Source: Saprospiraceae bacterium (GTDB lineage: Bacteria; Bacteroidota; Bacteroidia; Chitinophagales; Saprospiraceae). From it: a stretch of 64,000 nucleotides of DNA. Of the stretch, positions 56,814 to 64,000 are shown piece by piece (position 1 is the first letter of the stretch; each line of letters begins with the position of its first letter). The notes under the pieces were generated by a model, which was given only the letters and a program-made list of their open reading frames with translations, was not told where the DNA came from and ran no database searches. The stretch lies in assembly GCA_016717145.1 (NCBI GenBank), contig JADKGD010000031.1, positions 23,351-87,350 on the forward strand. The letters are read 5' to 3'. A program made the position numbers and the translations under genes.

Positions 56814-58319
56814 TTATGATTGGGTTTCCGGCAAATATTGTTTCGCCAATGTCCTGAAAGACTGGAGTTGTTCCTCTTTCCATACCTTATCTTTTCCAAG
56901 CTCATGTTGCATGATGTCGGCAACAATTTCAGCACATGATAAAGCAGCTTTCACGTCCAGAAATAACAATCTTATTCTCCTTGCCAGCACATCTTCCAAG
57001 GTAATAGCCATTTCCTGACGTAAGGCATTTTTTACGTCCAGCACAGTAAAAGAATAATCAGGATGGAGTAACTTAATGTCATCTACATTATTGGATAAAA
57101 TGACTGGTTTTTGCATTAACCTGACAGTACGTGTAATACATTTTTTAAAAGGGAAACAACCCTGAATGATGGCTCTGTTTACCACATCTTTTGCCATTTT
57201 ACGATAGGTCGTCCATTTACCTCCAGTGATGGTAATCAGTCCGGAATCAGAACAAAATATGGCGTGATCGCGCATCAAATTTGCCGTAGATTGAATATTA
57301 CTCATTTTGACCAAGGGACGTAGTCCTGCAAAAACAGATAAAAAGTCATTTTTTGTAATGTTTTTTGATGTGTATTGATTAAAATTATTCATGACAAAAT
57401 CAAGTTCCTCACTTGCTGCTACAGGTTCAATGACCGGATCTTTTATCTTTGAATCTGTAGTCCCAATGACCACTTTATCATGCCAGGGCACCACAAATAA
57501 AACCCTGCCATCACTAGTTTTAGGAATCAATAACGCATGCTGACCACTGTAAAATGATTTGCTTACTACGATATGAATACCCTGAGAAGGAGATACGACA
57601 TTTTTATGCTTCGGATTATCTTTTCTCAACACTTCATCAGCAAATACACCCGTGGCATTAATGACTACTTTTGCTTTTAAACGAAATTCCTTCCCACTTA
57701 ATTGATCTTTTGAAATAATACCGGCTACTTTCCCATTATCATAAATAAAACCTGTAGAAGCACAATAATTGACTACAGTTGCGCCATAATGTATAGCCGT
57801 CCGCACGAGTGACATACAAATTTCACTATCGTCAAATTGACCATCAAAATACAAAATACCGCCTTTCAAACGTTGTGGATTGACTTCCGGTATGTGTTTT
57901 ATGACTTCTTTTGAGGATAGAAACTGTGTCTTGCCGATGCTTAGTTTTCCCGATAATAAATCATAAATTTTAAGCCCGATGCCATAGTATAAAAATTTAA
58001 ACCAACTGTAAACAGGCAAAATAAATGGTATGGCTTTGGTCATCTCAGGCGCATTATTCAGGAGGAAGGAACGTTCCAATAATGCCCCTCTGACCAGTTT
58101 AATATTGCCTTGTTCCAAATACCGCACACCTCCGTGAATTAATTTTGTTGACCTGCTTGATGTGCCTTTTGAAAAATCAAATCTTTCAATACAAAGTGTT
58201 TTATATCCCCTGCTAGCCGCATCCAACGCCGAACCCAAACCTGTGGCACCACCACCTATGATAATGATATCCCAAAAGGCAGTATTTGCCATTGTTTGTA
58301 TTTGTTCCTCCCTATTCAT
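56814..58319 (-). CDS. glpD: Glycerol-3-phosphate dehydrogenase (FAD)
   Basis: 501 residues. FAD-binding IIIGGGATGLGSALDAA near 18-34, then RSTKLIHGGVRYLEQ, VINATGVFAD, and TGGKWTTYRKMA near 370. Oxidises glycerol 3-phosphate to dihydroxyacetone phosphate with electrons to quinone. Starts 7 bases after glpK; ATG 58319 or the Met ten codons later are both possible. Confidence 0.94.
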   Translation of the reverse strand: MNREEQIQTMANTAFWDIIIIGGGATGLGSALDAASRGYKTLCIERFDFSKGTSSRSTKLIHGGVRYLEQGNIKLVRGALLERSFLLNNAPEMTKAIPFILPVYSWFKFLYYGIGLKIYDLLSGKLSIGKTQFLSSKEVIKHIPEVNPQRLKGGILYFDGQFDDSEICMSLVRTAIHYGATVVNYCASTGFIYDNGKVAGIISKDQLSGKEFRLKAKVVINATGVFADEVLRKDNPKHKNVVSPSQGIHIVVSKSFYSGQHALLIPKTSDGRVLFVVPWHDKVVIGTTDSKIKDPVIEPVAASEELDFVMNNFNQYTSKNITKNDFLSVFAGLRPLVKMSNIQSTANLMRDHAIFCSDSGLITITGGKWTTYRKMAKDVVNRAIIQGCFPFKKCITRTVRLMQKPVILSNNVDDIKLLHPDYSFTVLDVKNALRQEMAITLEDVLARRIRLLFLDVKAALSCAEIVADIMQHELGKDKVWKEEQLQSFRTLAKQYLPETQS

Positions 58320-58326
58320 GAATACA

Positions 58327-59817
58327 CTATTGTGTTATGGATGTTGCAGCGCCTATTGCCTTCTTCCACCCATCGTACATTTGATTTCTTTTTTCATCAC
58401 TTATATCAGGTTCAAATGTTCGTTCCATGCTCCATTGGTTTTTAATCTCATCAATATCTTTCCAGTAACCTACGGCCAGACCTGCCAGATACGCGGCCCC
58501 AAGCGCAGTTGTCTCTGTTATCAATGGTCGAATTACTTTGCAATCAAGGACATCGCTCTGAAACTGCATCAAAAAATTATTGACAGTAGCACCACCATCT
58601 ACACGCAACTCCCTGATAGAAATTCCCGAATCAGCTTCCATTGCCTTAAGTACATCGACGGTCTGAAATGCGATACTTTCCAGTGAAGCGCGGGCGATAT
58701 GTGATCTGGATGTTCCTCTTGAAATTCCGGTAATTGTTCCTCTCGCCTGCTGATTCCAATATGGTGCTCCCAGTCCTGCAAAAGCGGGTACAACATAAAC
58801 GCCATCCGTATCCTCAACTTCAGATGCAAGACTTTCTATTTCACCTGACGATCTTATGATTTTGAGTCCATCACGCAGCCACTGGACTACAGCCCCGGCT
58901 ATAAAAACACTGCCTTCCAGTGCATAATGAGTGATGCCATCTATTTTCCAAGCTACTGTCGTGAGTAATTTGTGTTTACTTATGACGGCATTTTCGCCTG
59001 TATTCATAAGCATAAAACAACCGGTACCATAGGTGTTTTTTACCATGCCGGGATGAATACACATCTGACCAAACAATGCTGACTGCTGATCCCCTGCTAT
59101 GCCGGCGATCGGTATATTGGAAGCCGTAAGTACATTCTGTGTATGTCCGTATATTTCACTGCTGCTTCGTATTTGGGGTAGCATATTGCCTGGTATATCA
59201 AAAATATCCTGTAGCTCTCCATCCCACTGCAAGGTATGAATGTTGCACAGCATCGTCCTGGAAGCGTTACTGACATCTGTGGCATGTATCTGACCATTTG
59301 TCAATTTCCACAATAACCAGGTATCAATAGTACCGAAACAAAGATTACCTTTATTCGCTTCATCTCTGGCGCCTTCTACATTGTCCAGCATCCATCTCGC
59401 CTTTGTGGCGCTAAAATAAGCATCGATGACAAGTCCTGTTTTTTGTTGTATCAAGTCACTTTTTCCTGATGCTTTTAACTCATCACAAAAATCTGCTGTT
59501 CTTCTGTCCTGCCATACGATGGCGTTATATATGGGCTGGCCTGTATTCCTATCCCAAATGACAGTAGTCTCCCGTTGATTTGTAATACCGATGGCGGCTA
59601 TTTGCTGGACAGAAAGATTTGCTTTTGTGATGGCTTCTGCAGCAACACCTATCTGGGTAGACCATATTTCATTGGCGTCGTGTTCTACCCAACCCGATTG
59701 TGGAAATATTTGTTTGAATTCCTTCTGAGCAATGGCGACGACCTTGCCTGCCTTATCAAAAATGATGGCACGGCTGCTTGTAGTGCCTTGATCCATAGCG
59801 AGAATATAGGTTTTCAT
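58327..59817 (-). CDS. glpK: Glycerol kinase
   Basis: 496 residues, FGGY family. Motifs: AMDQGTTSSRAIIFD (ATP loop) at the N-terminus, GITNQRETTVIWDR, WMLDN, GIAGDQQSALFGQMC near 245 and DGGATVNNFLMQFQSD near 400. Phosphorylates glycerol to glycerol 3-phosphate. First gene of the minus-strand glp run, with its own promoter. No adjacent regulator was found. Confidence 0.95.
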   Translation of the reverse strand: MKTYILAMDQGTTSSRAIIFDKAGKVVAIAQKEFKQIFPQSGWVEHDANEIWSTQIGVAAEAITKANLSVQQIAAIGITNQRETTVIWDRNTGQPIYNAIVWQDRRTADFCDELKASGKSDLIQQKTGLVIDAYFSATKARWMLDNVEGARDEANKGNLCFGTIDTWLLWKLTNGQIHATDVSNASRTMLCNIHTLQWDGELQDIFDIPGNMLPQIRSSSEIYGHTQNVLTASNIPIAGIAGDQQSALFGQMCIHPGMVKNTYGTGCFMLMNTGENAVISKHKLLTTVAWKIDGITHYALEGSVFIAGAVVQWLRDGLKIIRSSGEIESLASEVEDTDGVYVVPAFAGLGAPYWNQQARGTITGISRGTSRSHIARASLESIAFQTVDVLKAMEADSGISIRELRVDGGATVNNFLMQFQSDVLDCKVIRPLITETTALGAAYLAGLAVGYWKDIDEIKNQWSMERTFEPDISDEKRNQMYDGWKKAIGAATSITQ

Positions 59818-59841
59818 TTGTTACACTCGTTTGATTAAAAC

Positions 59842-59849
59842 CAAAGATA
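59842..59849 (-). promoter_or_regulatory. glpK operon promoter, -7 box
   Basis: TATCTTTG on the minus strand, exact TAnnTTTG match, 24 bases before ATG 59817. Confidence 0.65.
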
Positions 59850-60353
59850 ATAACATTTGGTAAAACGGCATTATCGCAAACGAATACTTAATTCGGGAGA
59901 AAAATGAAGTATCTTTCTTCTACCCTTCACCTACCTTTCTATTGATTATCATGCCAAAAACAAATATTATAATTATATTTGAATGCGGTTTTTCACTATT
60001 TTATTTATCTTTAAATTTAGAAAACTCCTAAAATCCTGTTTATTGGATTAACATAATTGTACTTAGTTCATCATTTCTTTCAAGTAAAATGCCTCATCTA
60101 ATATATCATTAACAATATAGTTCTATTTAAATATGAAACTTATTTTAAATTTAATTGTTTCAAATATTATTTTTTTTCGTTCTTCAATAAAATAAAAGTT
60201 TTAAACCAAATGGTTTTGGTTTCTAAATCATGAATATTTGTCGGTTATCCCATTGGTTTATTTGTTCCGTATAGTACCGTAACAAACTTAAAATGAATCA
60301 AATCACTTCATATTTCTTCGATTTCGATCAATATGCCGTGACCAAAAACCCCC
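59850..60353. other. Gap upstream of glpK
   Basis: About 500 AT-rich bases. It holds a small hairpin AAACCAAA/TTTGGTTT (60203-60210, 60215-60222) that could bind a regulator of the glp operon. A plus-strand frame of 39 codons at 60293-60412 overlaps the end of the next gene and is unconvincing. Nothing else is seen. Confidence 0.4.
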
Positions 60354-61617
60354 TTACAATTGTAGCCAATGATGAAAAAACAAGGCCCCAGGAGATAATT
60401 TTGAGTTGTTAATGGTCTCTACCGCAAATCCACCTTCATTATTTGCAATACTATTAAGTTGTGAAGATATGATGCCATAAAATCCGATATATGCCATAAA
60501 TAAGGCTACCACAAACACATCGGCCATACTCCATTTGCCCAGATAAAAAATGATGTTTTTGACAACTTTGTTTTGCCTGACTCTTGATGAATATAGATAC
60601 ATTGTAGACAATAACAGTTTTATCAGCGGAAAAATGATACTAAAAAACAATATCATGATGCCTACTATCTTGATGTCCAGGCCTTTGGCGCGTACAAGCG
60701 TCTCCGTCACATCCAGTATAGACTTGCTCTGATAATACATATACTGCTTACCGAATCCAATATCAGTACCCAGGACACTAATCTTAAATGAGTTTAGGAT
60801 GGCTTCAATATCTATCATAGGCAGATTGATGCCGAGCATTAACAGGACTACAGAATTTATGGTAATCATTGTCATACTGCCATTAAAACCAATAAAAGAA
60901 ATAAATATCCAGATACACTAAAAAGGCGTAATCAAAACACCGTAAGTAAGCTGGACAAGATGGCTGACTACGGCTTCATTGGCTGCTATTTTCTGACCAA
61001 GAGCCAGGTTGGCTGCCGCAAGATCAGCAGCACCATACGCGCCTATATTTTCTGCCGCGGTCATAAGCAGAATTTTCGTCATCTTTGATGATTCTTTTGA
61101 GTTCGATGCGCATGATATCCCGCAGTTGAGGCTCCTGTTTTTTGAGTTCATTTGCCAGTTCAACAGCCATGCCGGGGATATATTTGGGGATATTCAGCAA
61201 TTTTATTTGTGGTGCCGCATTTTGTCTGATCAGTTTCAAAAACACTTTATTGACAGTAGGAGACTTTTCAGCTTCTTCAAATATATTGTCGAATATTTTA
61301 CCGCTTTCTACATATTCCTTGTTTATACCACGCAGATATTTTTCCAACTCAATGACGACCTGATCATAAGCCCTGGGAGAGACTTCAAAATTTGCTATTC
61401 TATTTTCAAATACTTTAAGGGCTTCTTTTTTCCAAATTTGAAGATTAAAAAGGCCATAGTTGATTTTATTTATTTCAGCGAGGTCTTCTTTCTGGGATTT
61501 TAATGTCGCGTACACATTCAATAAACGAACGGCTCCGTAGCCAGAAAAAAGCAGAAGACAAGATATAATAATAAAAAGCAGGTATTTCAATTTTTGGATT
61601 TTTATTTTAATGTCCAA
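60354..61617 (-). CDS. PqiA-like membrane protein with an extra N-terminal domain, broken frame
   Basis: The C-terminal part (ATG 60875 in the given frame) has three or four membrane helices and PqiA-family features: LLMLGINLPMIDIEAI, MILFFSIIFPLIKLLL and LGKWSMADVFVVALF. Upstream on the same strand, from 61617, is a single membrane helix followed by a ~170-residue helical region ending IELKRIIKDDE. This region shifts frame at T4 61073-61076 (plus strand); one added base gives EKILLMTAAENIGAYGA, continuing to a TAG at 60918. Beyond the stop the same frame leads into the PqiA part. It may be one protein of ~420 residues with further shifts near 60918, or two overlapping genes. The role (lipid or membrane-stress transport) is inferred from the family. 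Confidence 0.6.
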
Positions 61618-61731
61618 AAGTAGTTAATCAGCTATAAAGATCGCTGATATATGGCATATAATTTAATTAATTGGTAGGGTTATTGATCTTAGACTCGTTT
61701 AACAGACAAGTTTCACTATAATCAAAACATA

Positions 61732-62535
61732 ATGGGAATCAAGCAATTACTTTTTACCTTTTTCCTTTGTATATCTTCTTCAAGTGTTATTTTGTCTCAG
61801 GCATATCCTGACAGACACAGTACTACCTTATCCGAAGCTTGGTTGTCCTGTCAGACTGCTGTCTCTCCAAACCCTGCAAGGGGCAGTGGACATTGGATAA
61901 AATACGATCTGGGAGATACTTACGCCCTTCAAACATCAAAATTTTGGAACTTCAATACACCTGCCAGGGTCAATAGTTACAATAATGAGCCATGGAGCAA
62001 CAGTCCACTTCAAGGCAAACTGGAAGATGGTATGAAAGATGTGTTGATCGATATTTCTATAAATGGTACCACATGGGTAGAATGGGGAAGATTTAACATA
62101 CCTAAAGCGCCTGGTTCATCATTTTATGAAGGTGTCTTTGGTCCCGATTTTAGTGGTAAAATTGCCAGGTATATACTGATCACCGCCGTATCCAATCACG
62201 GAGGAACTTGTTATGGATTGAGCGAAATAAAAATAAAAGGCACACCAGCCACCGTAAGTGCTGTTGCTGATCCTTTGTTGGATGCAAGTATGGCGGCTTC
62301 ACCAAATCCTTTGGTGGATAATACATTGCTTACTTTGACGAATTTCCCTAAAGGCATTGTCAAACTTAGGCTGGTTGATATCAATGGTAAAGAAGTATTC
62401 GCAAAAAACATCAATATTAATACCGATGTAACTGAAGTCCCGCTTTCAAGTTCAGGAATGATTTCAGGATTATACTTTTTACATGCTTCAATAAATGGGG
62501 CATCCAAATCCATCAAACTGGAAGTCTTTAAGTAA
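61732..62535 (+). CDS. Secreted discoidin-like (F5/8 type C) protein with T9SS sorting domain
   Basis: 267 residues. Signal peptide about 1-23 (ends ILSQ). A beta-sandwich reminiscent of F5/8C domains: GHWIKYDLGDTYALQTSKFW, ISINGTTWVEWGRF, and ARYILITAVSNHGG. The last ~75 residues are a T9SS type A signal (SMAASPNPLVDN, LVDINGKEVF, ISGLYFLHASI). Likely surface-bound or extracellular carbohydrate-binding. Co-directed with the DUF1800 gene 53 bases downstream, which probably shares its transcript and export route. Confidence 0.8.
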   Translation: MGIKQLLFTFFLCISSSSVILSQAYPDRHSTTLSEAWLSCQTAVSPNPARGSGHWIKYDLGDTYALQTSKFWNFNTPARVNSYNNEPWSNSPLQGKLEDGMKDVLIDISINGTTWVEWGRFNIPKAPGSSFYEGVFGPDFSGKIARYILITAVSNHGGTCYGLSEIKIKGTPATVSAVADPLLDASMAASPNPLVDNTLLTLTNFPKGIVKLRLVDINGKEVFAKNININTDVTEVPLSSSGMISGLYFLHASINGASKSIKLEVFK

Positions 62536-62588
62536 CCGTTACACGCACAGTCAAAGAGCCCTCATTTTAAAACAAAAAAATAAAAAAA

Positions 62589-64000
62589 ATGCAAATGAGA
62601 CATTTTTTATTGGCCTTCATAAATTGTATTATTTCAATAGGATGTATATCTGCTCAGCAATATAATGACTACATCGGTGCAGGCCACAATATTGGCATTA
62701 CGGTTACCGCCAGCAGTACTCAGGGTTCGTCTACACCACAAAAGACATTAGATGGTTCAGGGCTTGATGCACCTTTATTTGATGCGTCCAGGTTTTTGGG
62801 TCAGAGTACTTTTGGTGCCAATCTGGAATTGATTGAAGATGTTCGTGACCTGGGCATGGAGCCATGGATTGATGATCAGTTTACAAAAACACCTCAAACC
62901 TTACTGCCTCTTGTCAATACGATATGGGCAGAGATTTATGCATTGGACAATGAAGCCTATGGTCCGTGGGCAGTACATTTTAATTATGCATGGTGGCAAA
63001 GGAATATGACAAATAATGACTTATTAAGACAAAGGGTTGCATATTCTCTCAGTCAAATTTTGGTTACATCTATCAACTCTGATTTGAGAGAATGGGCAGA
63101 AGCCCTTGCCTCCTACTATGACATTTTTATTAGTGAGTCATTTGGAAATTATAAGGACATTTTACTTAAAGTGACCAAACATCCTGCGATGGGCTACTAC
63201 CTGAGTCATCTCAATAACCCTGCAGAAGATCTTCCTAATAATATTCACCCTGACGAAAATTATGCCAGAGAAATCATGCAATTGTTTACAATAGGTCTTT
63301 ACAAACTAAATCCCGATGGTACAAAGATGCTTGATGGCAATGGTAATCCAATACCAACATATACCAATACCGATATCAAACAATTGGCTCGGGTTTTTAC
63401 CGGAATGAGTGGAAGCGTGACGCTCCCAATGATGTATTGTCCAACAGTTCCGGAATTTGGTACCGACATGTATTGCACTAATAAGACACAGCCTATGAAA
63501 ATGTTTGGATGGGCACATCAGACAGGCTCGAAAACATTTTTAGGGCACACTATAACCGGAAGCAGCTTTTATACTGATGCGACCGCTATGGCTGAAGTGG
63601 ATGATGCTGTAAACTTCTTGTTCAACCACGCAAATACACCACCGTTTGTCTCATACAGATTGATTCAAAGACTGGTGACGTCCAATCCTTCGCCCGCATA
63701 CGTAGGCAGGGTTTCGGCTGCTTTTATTAATAATGGCCAAGGTGTACGTGGAGACATGAAATCGATCATAAAGGCTATCCTTTTGGATCCCTGAAGCAAG
63801 GTCATCAGAAGGTTACCTCAACCCTACAAGTGGTAAACTAAGGGAACCATTCGTCAGATATAGCCATATTTCCCGTGCTTTACCCACCGGTTCTAATCGG
63901 GGAAGATACTGGAATAACGGATTCAATTATCTGGATGCTACCAAACAACACGTGATGGCAGCCCCTTCCGTATTTAATTTCTATTTGCCGGATTTTGAAC
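62589..64000 (+). CDS. DUF1800 family secreted protein, frameshifted, 3' end beyond window
   Basis: Signal peptide about 1-22. The DUF1800 core includes DASRFLGQSTFGANLELI, LRQRVAYSLSQILV, HPDENYAREIMQLFTIGLY, IKQLARVFTGMSG and FVSYRLIQRLVTSNPSP. The frame stops at 63794, but removing one base in C3 63789-63791 continues as DPEARSSEGYLNPTSGKL and on to the edge of the window. Unlike most breaks here it is an extra base. DUF1800 proteins are large secreted proteins of unknown function in Bacteroidota and Planctomycetes, often followed by a DUF1501 gene. Confidence 0.83.

Noticed and set aside
60293..60412. 39-codon plus-strand frame
   Set aside because: Overlaps the 3' end of the PqiA-like gene on the other strand and has no supporting features.
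1..64000. CRISPR array, prophage or insertion sequence
   Set aside because: No regularly spaced repeats, transposase or phage structural genes were seen; the Gp37/Gp68-like protein alone does not make a prophage.

Overview
The window comes from an AT-rich member of the Bacteroidota, most likely a Saprospiraceae-like lineage. The support is: many promoters of the Bacteroidota form (a TAnnTTTG -7 box shortly before the start), secreted proteins ending in type IX secretion (T9SS) C-terminal domains, a RemB/Wzi-like outer-membrane protein, an HmuY/TonB-receptor pair, and a ribonuclease P RNA of bacterial type A. The family-level placement is inference; no rRNA or tRNA gene was seen.

Layout. 1-7.5 kb: broken RemB/Wzi-like gene, SAM methyltransferase, rnpB (minus), a very large NtrY-like sensor kinase with a TPR remnant behind it, and a secreted metallopeptidase-like protein. 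7.7-8.4 kb: three tandem copies of a ~277-bp GC-rich repeat. 8.5-18.7 kb: housekeeping genes (hldD, serA, an ElaA-like acetyltransferase, an EEP-fold membrane protein, a lamin-tail T9SS protein, asd, a coiled-coil protein, radA). 18.7-27.6 kb: a DNA-repair and damage-response block: DCC oxidoreductase, SF1 helicase with an inserted nuclease-like segment, a TcmP/DUF5131 (three-Cys-motif) pair, dinB, an SOS-like operator, an AlkC-like alkylation-repair protein and a LexA-like S24 repressor. 27.6-44 kb: cell-wall and lipase genes, HAD phosphatase, nadC, rnr, a heme-uptake-like pair, mutS2, folB, an acyl-CoA dehydrogenase. 44-50.6 kb: a three-gene operon CHAT protease / STAND NTPase / exported WD40 protein, the strongest candidate here for an undescribed signalling or conflict system. 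51-60 kb: threonine synthase, class IV aminotransferase, then a run of minus-strand carbon genes (glpK-glpD-glpF-fructokinase-amylosucrase). 60-64 kb: a PqiA-like membrane protein and two secreted proteins, the last (DUF1800) cut by the window edge.

A cross-cutting feature is that at least nine otherwise normal genes are broken by single-base shifts, nearly all in short A or T runs and mostly repaired by adding one base. Long genes between them are intact. I read this as homopolymer indels in an imperfectly polished assembly rather than gene decay, and I give each broken gene as one feature over its full extent.
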